DNA of 37,507 bases, from assembly GCA_001443455.1 (NCBI GenBank), contig LDXO01000019.1:1-37507 (forward strand), read 5' to 3'. This document shows, in pieces, positions 1 through 7,404 of this stretch (the first letter of the stretch is position 1; each line of letters opens with the position of its first letter). The position numbers were made by a program, and so were the translations under genes. The notes beneath the pieces were generated by a model that saw nothing but the letters and a program-made list of their open reading frames with translations, had not been told where the DNA came from and did no database searches. The stretch comes from Deltaproteobacteria bacterium CSP1-8. Lineage in GTDB: Bacteria > Desulfobacterota > Deferrimicrobia > Deferrimicrobiales > Deferrimicrobiaceae.

Positions 1-138
1 TTGCCGTACGCCTCCGCACTCGCTCCTGCGCTTGCCCGCCTCGCCTCGGGTCTCCCTTGTCTCGCGACGAAACCCTTCCGGGGACCGGCCCCCTGCAGCG
101 GCCCTCGAATGCCAAGATATTTGCGAGACGGTGCACTA
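1..138 (-). repeat. Intergenic mosaic repeat, copy A
   Basis: On the minus strand this begins with the TAG stop codon of the RNase J gene and runs to the window edge. Its first 26 nt (138 to 113) match 37277-37302 at 23 of 26 positions. Bases 72-92 match the reverse complement of 37396-37416 at 20 of 21 positions. Bases 94-113 match 23209-23228 exactly (20 of 20). It therefore shares separate blocks with the two other copies in this window. No gene is visible in it. The left end is cut by the window. Confidence 0.7.
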
Positions 139-1785
139 GAGCTCCAGAAGCACGGGTATGATCATCGGTCTCCTGTCGAGTCGCTTATTGAAGAACCGGC
201 GAAGGGCCTTCCGCATGTCGGTTTTGATCTCCGCCGGGTCCTTCCTCGCTTCGAGGCCCGCATCCTCCCACGTCGAGAGGACGGTTTGCCTCGCGTCCTC
301 CATTATAGTATCCGAAGAGTTTTCGGAAACCACCCCCCTGGTCACGATATCGGGCCCGTAGAGGATTTCCCCGGTGGTCTGGGAGATGGCCAGCACGACC
401 ATGACCATGCCGTCGTTCGAGAGGTGGTACCGGTCCTTGAGCACCAGTCCCTCCACCTCCCCCCCTTTCCCGTCGACGAACAGGCGCCCTACCGGGGCCT
501 TCCCCGCACGGGTCATCACCCCTTCCGAAAACTCGAGGATGTCGCCGTTCCGGACAAACTCCGGGCGGGGGACCCCCATCTCCCGGGCGAGGTTCTTGTG
601 CATGATGAGGTGCCTCGGCTCGCCGTGGACGGGGATGAAGTACTCCGGACGGAGCAGCCGGACCATGCTCCGGAGTTCCTCCCGGCTGGCGTGCCCGGAC
701 ACGTGGATCTCCGAGATCTTTTCGTAGCGCACGTCGGCCCCCGCCAGAAAGAGGTGGTTGATCACGTTGGCGATCGCCCGTTCGTTCCCCGGGATGAACT
801 TCGAGGAGAGGACGGCCGTGTCGCCTTCCCGGATCCGCAGGAACTTGTGCTCGCCCAGCGCCATCAGCGTGAGGGCGGAGCGAGGCTCCCCCTGGCTGCC
901 CGTGGTGAGGACGGCGACCTGCCGGCCGGGCAGGGTTTCGATGTCCTCCACGGGAAAGAGGATCTCCGGGTTCGGCAGTTTCATATATCCCAGTTCGAGG
1001 GCCGTCCCCACGTTCCCCACCATGCTCTTGCCGCAAAGGGCCACCCTGCGGCCGTGGCGGGCTGCGGCGTTGATGGCCTCCTGGATCCGGTGGATGTTCG
1101 ACGAGAACATCGCGACGATGACCCGGCCGGGGGCCCCGCCGAATATTTCCGAAAGGGCCTCCCCGACGAACGCCTCCGGGAGGCTTTCCCCTTCCCGCTC
1201 CACGTTCGTGGAGTCGGAGAACAGGGCCGTCACCATCTCGCGCGCGGCCACATCCGCGAGACGTTTCGTGGCGGTGGGGACGCCGTCCAGAGGCCGGGCG
1301 TCGATCTTGAAGTCCCCCGTATGGACGAACACGCCGTCCCGGCACCGCAGGATGAACCCGAACCCGCCCGGGATGCTGTGGCAGACCGGGAACGTCTCCA
1401 CGTCGAGGTCGCCCACGCGGAACCGGCTGGAACGCTCGATCGGCTCGAGCCTCGCGACGCCGTCCAGGCCATGCTCGGCGAGGCGGTTCCGCAGTAAACC
1501 GAGCGTAAGCGGGGTGCCGTACACGGGAACGTCGAACTCCTTCAGCAGGAACGAGACCGCACCGATGTGGTCCTCGTGTCCGTGCGTGAGCAGGAGCGCC
1601 CGGAGCCGGTGGGAGAGATCCCGCAGAAAGCCGAAATCGGGGATGACGAAGTCGATCCCCAGCATCGTGTCGTCGGGGAACATGAGGCCCGCGTCCACGA
1701 GGACGGCGGACTCGCCGTCGTCGAACAACAGGGAGTTGAGTCCGAATTCCCCCAGTCCTCCGAGGGGGATGATGCGCAGCGTCAT
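136..1785 (-). CDS. rnj: Ribonuclease J (metallo-beta-lactamase/beta-CASP RNase)
   Basis: A 549-residue protein of normal RNase J length. RNase J is a cytoplasmic zinc-dependent endo- and 5'-3' exoribonuclease used in mRNA decay and rRNA maturation. The N-terminus has the metallo-beta-lactamase fold: the zinc motif THGHEDH is at residues 67-73 (H68, H70, D72, H73), followed by a CHSIPGG and an HTGDFKID motif. The beta-CASP insert includes the SGHAS segment, and HGEPRHL lies further downstream. The ATG start is preceded by a purine-rich GGGAGG site. It is the last gene of a minus-strand group with radC and plsC, 31 nt after plsC. Its TAG stop is the first codon of repeat copy A. Assignment is secure at family level; there is no sign whether a second RNase J paralogue exists elsewhere. 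Confidence 0.95.
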   Translation of the reverse strand: MTLRIIPLGGLGEFGLNSLLFDDGESAVLVDAGLMFPDDTMLGIDFVIPDFGFLRDLSHRLRALLLTHGHEDHIGAVSFLLKEFDVPVYGTPLTLGLLRNRLAEHGLDGVARLEPIERSSRFRVGDLDVETFPVCHSIPGGFGFILRCRDGVFVHTGDFKIDARPLDGVPTATKRLADVAAREMVTALFSDSTNVEREGESLPEAFVGEALSEIFGGAPGRVIVAMFSSNIHRIQEAINAAARHGRRVALCGKSMVGNVGTALELGYMKLPNPEILFPVEDIETLPGRQVAVLTTGSQGEPRSALTLMALGEHKFLRIREGDTAVLSSKFIPGNERAIANVINHLFLAGADVRYEKISEIHVSGHASREELRSMVRLLRPEYFIPVHGEPRHLIMHKNLAREMGVPRPEFVRNGDILEFSEGVMTRAGKAPVGRLFVDGKGGEVEGLVLKDRYHLSNDGMVMVVLAISQTTGEILYGPDIVTRGVVSENSSDTIMEDARQTVLSTWEDAGLEARKDPAEIKTDMRKALRRFFNKRLDRRPMIIPVLLEL

Positions 1786-1816
1786 GAGGGAATTCCCTCC
1801 CCCCGGACCCTGTCGC

Positions 1817-2548
1817 TCATACCAGGGCCGCCCCGGCGCATGGGACCCTCCCCTCCTCCCGGGCGGAATGAATCCGTCTTCGCGTCTCCTCCGCCATCTC
1901 GTCCCGGGTCAGGGCCCTCCCGTCGTCCGCGGTCACGGGGGCAAGTATCCTGACGGTGAGATCGGCGGGCCGAAAGAGGAGCGAACCCCGGGGAAGGGCC
2001 TTGTGCCCTCCGTCGATGAGCACCGGCAGGAGCGGGGCCCCCGTTTTCCGCGCGAGGTAGAACGCCCCGGGCTTGAACTCGCCGATGGTCCCGTCGCGAC
2101 TGCGCGTACCCTCGGGAAATATGACCACCATCTGCCCCCGGTCCATTCGCGTCGTCGCCACGCGGACCAGGGTGACGGCGTCCCGGGGGTCCTCCCGGTC
2201 GATGAAGAGGTTGCCGGCCTTCGCCATCGCGTACCCGAACAGGGGGATCCGGCCGAGTTCCCTCTTCGCGAGAAACCGGACCTCCCGGGGGAGGGCGGCG
2301 AGAACGAGGGGGATGTCCACCAGGCTCTGGTGATTCGCCGCCAGGATGGCACCGCCCGCCGGGAGGCATTCCAGCCCCTCGACGCGGACCTTCCACCCCC
2401 CGATCCGCACGAATCCCCTGCCCCACAACCGCATGATTCCGGAGGAGATCCGTTCCTCCCCCGTGAGAAAACCAGCGGCGGCGGCACCCAGGGAAGAAAC
2501 CACGGTGAGGATCAGGACAGCGGCGGATTTGAATACGCCCGAAATCAC
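1817..2548 (-). CDS. plsC: 1-acyl-sn-glycerol-3-phosphate acyltransferase (PlsC family)
   Basis: The predicted 243-residue protein transfers an acyl chain to lysophosphatidic acid at the inner membrane, giving phosphatidic acid. A hydrophobic N-terminal helix (about residues 5-28) would anchor it. The catalytic HX4D motif (NHQSLVD) places His73 and Asp78, and the substrate-binding FPEGTRS motif is at 144-150; both are diagnostic of the family. I chose the GTG at 2548, which overlaps the radC stop codon as GTGA; a TTG one codon upstream has slightly better spacing to the GGGAGG site and is possible. The reading frame stays open far upstream into radC, but that part is antisense-frame noise. 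The 4-nt overlap with radC implies coupled translation. Other acyl donors or lyso-lipid acceptors cannot be excluded. Confidence 0.92.
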   Translation of the reverse strand: MISGVFKSAAVLILTVVSSLGAAAAGFLTGEERISSGIMRLWGRGFVRIGGWKVRVEGLECLPAGGAILAANHQSLVDIPLVLAALPREVRFLAKRELGRIPLFGYAMAKAGNLFIDREDPRDAVTLVRVATTRMDRGQMVVIFPEGTRSRDGTIGEFKPGAFYLARKTGAPLLPVLIDGGHKALPRGSLLFRPADLTVRILAPVTADDGRALTRDEMAEETRRRIHSAREEGRVPCAGAALV

Positions 2549-3123
2549 CAATCCGCTTCCTCCCGGAAACTGTAGAAGGAACAACTGCCTATTATGACAT
2601 GGTCCATCACCGGAATCCCCACGATTCCCCCCGCGGAACGGAGCCTGCGCGTGACTTCCCTGTCTTCCGGGCTGGGGGAAGGGTCCCCGCTTGGATGGTT
2701 GTGCACGAGGACGACCGCCGCCGCGCGCTCCGCGACCGCCGTGGCGAAGACCTCCCGCGGGTGAATGAGGCTGCCGTTCAGGATGCCCACCGAGACGCGC
2801 GCGTCCCGCAGGACGCGGTGCTTGACGTCCAGCAGGACGGCGAGGAACACCTCGACCGGCGAATCGCCAACCAGGTAGCGGTACCTTTCGAACACGTCCG
2901 CCGCGGACTTCACCGGTTCGGACCGCGGAACGGGGCAGGACAAGGCCCGTCGGGCGAGTTCGAGCACCGCTTCCCACCTCTCCCGCACGACGCCGTCGGA
3001 CGGTTCCTCCTCCCGGGCGACCCTGCGCATCTCCTCCCAACCTTCCGGAAAGGCGGCGCGAAACAGGGTCGTCTCTTCCATCCCCTCGAGCGGCCGCCCG
3101 GGGCGGCCCGGCCTTCTCCTCAT
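2545..3123 (-). CDS. radC: RadC/JAB-domain protein (UPF0758 family)
   Basis: The C-terminal half carries the JAB/MPN-like metal-binding signature HNHPSGDPSPSPED, with the two histidines and the aspartate expected of RadC proteins, and the typical family ending (MDHVIIG, YSFRE). RadC was once linked to DNA repair; its real function is unsettled. From the ATG at 3123, preceded by GGGGAAAGG, it has 192 residues. That is shorter than the roughly 220 residues usual in the family, and the N-terminal helix-hairpin-helix part is poorly recognisable. A later ATG at 3081 would give 178 residues, but its purine-rich tract directly abuts the start. It is the first gene of the radC-plsC-rnj group and diverges from moxR. 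Confidence 0.85.
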   Translation of the reverse strand: MRRRPGRPGRPLEGMEETTLFRAAFPEGWEEMRRVAREEEPSDGVVRERWEAVLELARRALSCPVPRSEPVKSAADVFERYRYLVGDSPVEVFLAVLLDVKHRVLRDARVSVGILNGSLIHPREVFATAVAERAAAVVLVHNHPSGDPSPSPEDREVTRRLRSAGGIVGIPVMDHVIIGSCSFYSFREEADW

Positions 3124-3181
3124 CCTTTCCCCGGTTCCGATGATGCCCGGAAACCCATTCAAATTCCATTCCAAAAAATAC

Positions 3182-3212
3182 CCGAAAGGTTCGGAATCGT
3201 TTCGGCGATAAT
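3182..3212 (+). promoter_or_regulatory. Putative moxR promoter with inverted repeat
   Basis: A -10-like GATAAT lies at 3207-3212, only 6 nt before the moxR ATG, and no Shine-Dalgarno sequence is present. Transcription may therefore start at the A of the ATG (a leaderless mRNA). No convincing -35 is seen. The inverted repeat CCGAAA/TTTCGG (3182-3187 and 3200-3205) covers the -35 area and could bind a regulator. This is inference from sequence only. Confidence 0.4.
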
Positions 3213-3218
3213 ATCCGT

Positions 3219-4169
3219 ATGGATTCCCAAGAAGCCCTGGCGCTCCTCTCCCGGCTCCGTTCCAACGTCGAGACGGTTCTCCTGGGGAAGAGCAAGGAGG
3301 TGGAACTCGCCCTCGCTTCCTTCCTCGCGGGGGGACACATCCTCCTCGAGGACATCCCCGGCACCGGGAAGACCACCCTCGCGCGGGCAATATCGGCAAG
3401 CATTTCCGGGACGTTCCGCCGCATCCAGTTCACGAGTGACCTGCTCCCCCAGGACGTGGTCGGCGTTCACATCTTCGACGCGGACAAGAGGAGTTTTACC
3501 TTTTCCCCCGGCCCTCTGTTCGCGAACATCGTCCTCGCCGACGAAATCAACCGGAGCAACCCCCGGGCCCAGAGCGCCCTGCTGGAGGCCATGAGCGAAC
3601 GCCAGGTATCGGTCGACACGAAGACGTACCCTCTTCCCGACCCGTTTCTCGTCATCGCCACCCAGAACCCCTTCGAACTGCATGGGACCTATCCCCTCCC
3701 GGAATCGCAACTGGACCGGTTCAACTTACGGCTCAGGCTTTCCTACCCCGACCGGGAATCGGAACTGCGGCTGATCCGGGAGAACACGCTGGCGACCTCC
3801 CGGGACGGTCTCCTCCCCGTGCTCGTTCCCGAGCAGGTGAGGCACTTGCGCGCCCTGGTCGAACGCGTGACCGTCCGGGATTCGATCGTGTCGTACATCT
3901 ACCGGATCGTCGAGGCCACGCGGCGGCACCCCCTGGTGCGGCTCGGGGCGTCCCCCCGGGGCGCGATCGGCGTCAAGGGCACCTCCCAGGGGCTCGCCTT
4001 TCTTTCGGGCCGGGACTTCGTCACCCCCGGGGACGTGCGCAGGACCGCGCCTGCCGTCCTTTGCCATCGCATCTTCCTTGCGGGGGAGCCGGCGGGGGGC
4101 GCCCCGGAGGCCGAGGCCGGCGAGGCGATCCTCTCGGAGATCCTCGAGGCCATCCCCGCGCCCGTATGA
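3219..4169 (+). CDS. MoxR-family AAA+ ATPase
   Basis: A 316-residue AAA+ ATPase of the MoxR type, likely a chaperone-like cytoplasmic ATPase that helps assemble or activate partner proteins. Walker A is DIPGTGKTTLA (45-55, Lys51) and Walker B is LADEINR (106-112). ATQNPFE (sensor region) and PLPESQLDRF are also typical. The ATG at 3219 is the natural start. It lacks an upstream Shine-Dalgarno sequence but sits 6 nt after a GATAAT box. Its TGA overlaps the ATG of the next gene (ATGA). The MoxR/DUF58/transglutaminase trio is a common bacterial gene set in which the MoxR ATPase is thought to act with the DUF58 protein. The exact role here is unknown. Confidence 0.93.
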   Translation: MDSQEALALLSRLRSNVETVLLGKSKEVELALASFLAGGHILLEDIPGTGKTTLARAISASISGTFRRIQFTSDLLPQDVVGVHIFDADKRSFTFSPGPLFANIVLADEINRSNPRAQSALLEAMSERQVSVDTKTYPLPDPFLVIATQNPFELHGTYPLPESQLDRFNLRLRLSYPDRESELRLIRENTLATSRDGLLPVLVPEQVRHLRALVERVTVRDSIVSYIYRIVEATRRHPLVRLGASPRGAIGVKGTSQGLAFLSGRDFVTPGDVRRTAPAVLCHRIFLAGEPAGGAPEAEAGEAILSEILEAIPAPV

Positions 4170-5125
4170 AGGCCTTCCTCCGGAAGTTCCGCCCGCCGAG
4201 GAAGCTCCGGGTGACCTTTCCGGGAAAATGGTTCCTCGCGCTCACGGTCGCCGTGGGCGCCGCGGCCATCAACACCGGGAACAACCTGCTCTACCTTGCC
4301 CTCAGCATGAATTTGAGCCTGATCATCCTGTCCGGCATCCTGTCGGAATGGTGCCTGCGGGGATTGCGCGTCCGGGTGGCGCACGCCTCGGAGGCGTTCG
4401 CGTCGCGGGACTGCCTCCTGGCCGTCACCTGTTCGGCCACGGGGAAGTGGTTGCCTGCATTCTCCGTCACCGTGTCCCCGGCCTTGCCCGGGGCCGGGAG
4501 AGGGGCCTGGTTCCCCGAGATCCCCCCGGGGGGAGCCGACACGCGGATCATCCCGTACCGTCCCGAGCGACGCGGCCCGGTCCCTTCCTTCCCGTGCACC
4601 GTCTCCACCCGGTTCCCCTTCGCCCTCTTCGAAAAGTCCGCCGAGGTGAATCCTCGGGAAAACTGCCTGATCGTGTACCCGGAACCCGGTGCACCGGATG
4701 CCGCGCCCCCCGGCACGGACCCCGGCGACCATCTCGGGGGGAAAACCGCCTGGGGAAGGGAGGGGGCGTTGATCTGCGGGGTGAGGGGCCACAGCCCTTC
4801 CGATCCGGTCCGGGACATCCACTGGAAGGCGTCGGCGCGCCTGGGAACATGGATGGTCAAGGAACGGGAGGCGGAACCCTCGAAGGCAGTCGACCTCCAT
4901 CTGGCCGTTCCCTCGCCTCCCGGGGAGTTCGAACGACTCGTCTCGCGGGCCTGCGCCCAAGTCCTTCGGTGCGAACGGGAAGGGTTGCCGTACCGTCTCC
5001 GGGTCGGCGACCGGGTCCTCGTTGCCCCCGCGGACGCCGGCCGGCGAAGGAAAGCCCTCTCGATCCTCGCGAGGGTTACGACGGACGGAACGCTTCCTTC
5101 GGCGGGGGAGGGGGAAACCCCGTGA
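4166..5125 (+). CDS. DUF58 domain-containing membrane protein
   Basis: A 319-residue protein with two adjacent hydrophobic segments near the N-terminus (about 20-40 and 43-62), then a cytoplasmic part. The DUF58 signature DPVRDIHWKASARLG starts near residue 213. DUF58 proteins pair with MoxR ATPases and have a von Willebrand A-like fold; the biochemical role is not established. The ATG overlaps the moxR stop by 4 nt and the gene ends in a GTGA overlap with the transglutaminase-like gene, so the three are very probably co-translated. An earlier in-frame ATG lies inside moxR, but it would add only out-of-frame sequence. Confidence 0.9.
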   Translation: MKAFLRKFRPPRKLRVTFPGKWFLALTVAVGAAAINTGNNLLYLALSMNLSLIILSGILSEWCLRGLRVRVAHASEAFASRDCLLAVTCSATGKWLPAFSVTVSPALPGAGRGAWFPEIPPGGADTRIIPYRPERRGPVPSFPCTVSTRFPFALFEKSAEVNPRENCLIVYPEPGAPDAAPPGTDPGDHLGGKTAWGREGALICGVRGHSPSDPVRDIHWKASARLGTWMVKEREAEPSKAVDLHLAVPSPPGEFERLVSRACAQVLRCEREGLPYRLRVGDRVLVAPADAGRRRKALSILARVTTDGTLPSAGEGETP

Positions 5126-7287
5126 GGCGGACGGAGGAACGGGCCCGGATTCCGGGCGCTCTCTGGTTCTCCCTGCGCATCCACTGGGCCTTCGGGCTGC
5201 TCCCGCTCGCCTTCCTCACGGAGATTTCCCGCCCCGGGGTTGCCGTTGCGGCGGCGGCGTTTCTCGCCGGTGCGGTCCTGGACTGGACAAGCGCCCCCCG
5301 GGGGGGATGGCACCGGGCCGCCTCCCCCCTCCTGGTGGTGGGCGCCGCGGCGGCCGCCGCCGACCTCGCATGGGGATCCAGGGACCTGCTCACCTCCGTG
5401 TCCCTTCTCCTGCTCGGCATCCAGTCCATCAAGTTCCTCCTTCCCAAAAGCCCCCGGGACGGATGGCAGTTGTGCGCGATCTCGTTCCTCGAGTTCCTCG
5501 CCGCCGCGGCGTCAACGACGGAAATCCGGTTCGCGGCGTTCCTTTTCCTTTTCCTCGGACTGTCCGCCGGGGCCATGTGGGCCCTGCAGGCCGAGGAGGC
5601 GGCGGATACGGGAGGGGGCGCCGTTCCCCGCGCGCGCCCGGGGTTTGCCGTCCTTCTGCTCCTGCTGTCCGCCGTGGCGGGTTTCTGCATGACGGCGGTG
5701 CTGTTCGCGGTTACCCCCCGCGTCGGGATCGGGCAGTTCCTGCGTCGCCCGGGGACCCGGGTGGGGATTGCCGGCTTCTCCGACGCGATCTCGCTGCGCG
5801 ACGTCACCTCCGTCAAGGCCGACCGACGGGTCGTCGCCCGGATCGAGTTCCCCGAGCTGGCCGCCGGGGTGTCACCATCCGGACTCTACCTGCGGGGAGC
5901 GACGTACGCACGCTTCGACGGAACGAAGTGGAGCCGGGCGGAATCCCCGCTCGAAACGGTCCCGAAGGCCGGGTCCCACTATTCTCTCTCCCCCCAGGCG
6001 GTGGTACCCCTGTCCTCGGCGGAGATCTTCCTGGAGCCGATGAGCCACTCCGCCCTCTTCGTGTACGCGGGGGCGATTTCGGTCGAGGGGGCCCTGGGCG
6101 AGATCCGGACCGACGGGGGGGGGAACTACCTGCTTCCGGCGAAGGGTTCGGCTGTACGCTACCGCGTACGCTTCGCTCCGGCGGGATCCGCCCGACGGAA
6201 CCGATCCGCTAATCCGGATGGCTCGTACCTTTCGCTGCCACCCGGTTCGGACGGAATCCGGGAACTGGCGATCCAGGCAACCTCCCGGGCCGCATCGGAC
6301 GCGGAGCGGGCCGAACTCGCGAGGCGGTTTTTCCAGTCCGGGTTCCGGTACTCCCTGACCGACGCCGCCTCCTCGGTCGAGGAGTTCCTGTTCCGGAAGA
6401 GGGCGGGGTACTGCGAGCATTATGCCGCCGGACTGACTCTCCTCCTGCGTGCCGCGGGGGTTCCGGCGCGGGTCGCAGCCGGCTACCTGGGCGGCGAGTG
6501 GAGCGATGTCGGAAAGTACCTCATCGTGCGGCAGTCCGACGCGCACGCATGGACGGAGGCGTGGATCGGCGGCAGGTGGGTCACCCTGGACGCGACGCCT
6601 CCGCTGGGGGAGGACTCCCCGTTCTTCGCCCGGACGGGAACGATCGGGATGTACCTCGACTGGTCCAGGCAGCGGTGGAACAAGTACGTAGTGAACTACT
6701 CGCTGGCGATGCAGGCGGAGGCCGTTTCCGGGGGGTGGTTCGCCCTGCGGCGGGCAACGATGCGGATTCGGGGGGCGATCGGAATGCCGGCCGGCAACCT
6801 CGCCCGGGGGGGCTTCGCAGTCGGGATGGCAGCGGTTGCGCTCCTGCTCGCCTGGCGCACGGGCAGGAGCGGTGCCTCCCGGTATCCCCGGGGAACGAGC
6901 GAGGGGGATTCCCCTCTTCCCAGGCCGTATGCCCGGCTGTTCCGGCGCCTGTCGTCCGCCGGGCGCCGGAGATCGCCCGGCACCCTCCTCGAGGAGATGC
7001 TCCTGGCGGCCGTGGGCGAGAACCCCCACCTCCTCCCCGATGCAACCCGTTTCCTTCCCTTGTACAACCGGGACCGATTCGGACCGCGCCCTCTCTCCTC
7101 CGCGGAATCGACCGAGGCGGCCCGACTCGCGAACCTGCTGCGGCGGGGGCTCATCTCCCGGAGGTCGTCGTCTCAAATCCGGTCAACCGCGAGTTTCGAA
7201 AACGGACCTGCAATCGCCGTGGACCGCCCGGCAAATGGCCGCCGGGTGCATCCCCGTCGTCCGGAAGCCGGCCGCCCGAAGGGTTAA
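5122..7287 (+). CDS. Transglutaminase-like membrane protein (TgpA/DUF3488 type)
   Basis: A 721-residue protein with a run of hydrophobic helices over roughly residues 15-210, a large extracytoplasmic part, a transglutaminase core, a further membrane helix at about 563-580 and a basic C-terminal tail. The papain-like triad is intact: Cys431 in GYCEHYA, His475 in DAHAWTE and Asp490 in LDATPP. TgpA-type proteins sit in the inner membrane with the catalytic domain in the periplasm; physiological substrates are mostly unknown. The GTG start overlaps the DUF58 stop (GTGA). The TAA stop is followed at once by the left arm of the inverted repeat that can mask the comM ribosome-binding site. The last 50 or so residues resemble no domain I know. 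Confidence 0.9.
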   Translation: MRRTEERARIPGALWFSLRIHWAFGLLPLAFLTEISRPGVAVAAAAFLAGAVLDWTSAPRGGWHRAASPLLVVGAAAAAADLAWGSRDLLTSVSLLLLGIQSIKFLLPKSPRDGWQLCAISFLEFLAAAASTTEIRFAAFLFLFLGLSAGAMWALQAEEAADTGGGAVPRARPGFAVLLLLLSAVAGFCMTAVLFAVTPRVGIGQFLRRPGTRVGIAGFSDAISLRDVTSVKADRRVVARIEFPELAAGVSPSGLYLRGATYARFDGTKWSRAESPLETVPKAGSHYSLSPQAVVPLSSAEIFLEPMSHSALFVYAGAISVEGALGEIRTDGGGNYLLPAKGSAVRYRVRFAPAGSARRNRSANPDGSYLSLPPGSDGIRELAIQATSRAASDAERAELARRFFQSGFRYSLTDAASSVEEFLFRKRAGYCEHYAAGLTLLLRAAGVPARVAAGYLGGEWSDVGKYLIVRQSDAHAWTEAWIGGRWVTLDATPPLGEDSPFFARTGTIGMYLDWSRQRWNKYVVNYSLAMQAEAVSGGWFALRRATMRIRGAIGMPAGNLARGGFAVGMAAVALLLAWRTGRSGASRYPRGTSEGDSPLPRPYARLFRRLSSAGRRRSPGTLLEEMLLAAVGENPHLLPDATRFLPLYNRDRFGPRPLSSAESTEAARLANLLRRGLISRRSSSQIRSTASFENGPAIAVDRPANGRRVHPRRPEAGRPKG

Positions 7288-7399
7288 GGCTCCTTTCCGC
7301 GAGCTGCGGCACGTCCCTTGCGTTACCGCACGAAGCCTTGCGTTTTCCTCCCGTGCGTCACCGATGCCCGGCGGGAACGAACCGCCGCGGAAAGGAGCC
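7288..7399 (+). promoter_or_regulatory. comM leader with perfect 14-bp inverted repeat sequestering the RBS
   Basis: Left arm 7288-7301 (GGCTCCTTTCCGCG) is the exact reverse complement of 7386-7399 (CGCGGAAAGGAGCC). The right arm contains the whole AAAGGAG site that serves the comM TTG start. The left arm begins on the base after the tgpA-like stop codon. In the transcript the arms can pair around an 84-nt loop and hide the ribosome-binding site. The loop holds further possible pairing (TGCGG with CCGCA) and two copies of CCTTGCGTT. Function is inferred. Confidence 0.55.
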
Positions 7400-7404
7400 A
7401 CCGG

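Noticed and set aside
1-1497. Long plus-strand open frame of about 498 codons at the window start
   Set aside because: It is antisense to RNase J, has no recognisable domain and shows the Arg/Pro/Gly-rich composition of shadow frames in G+C-rich DNA.
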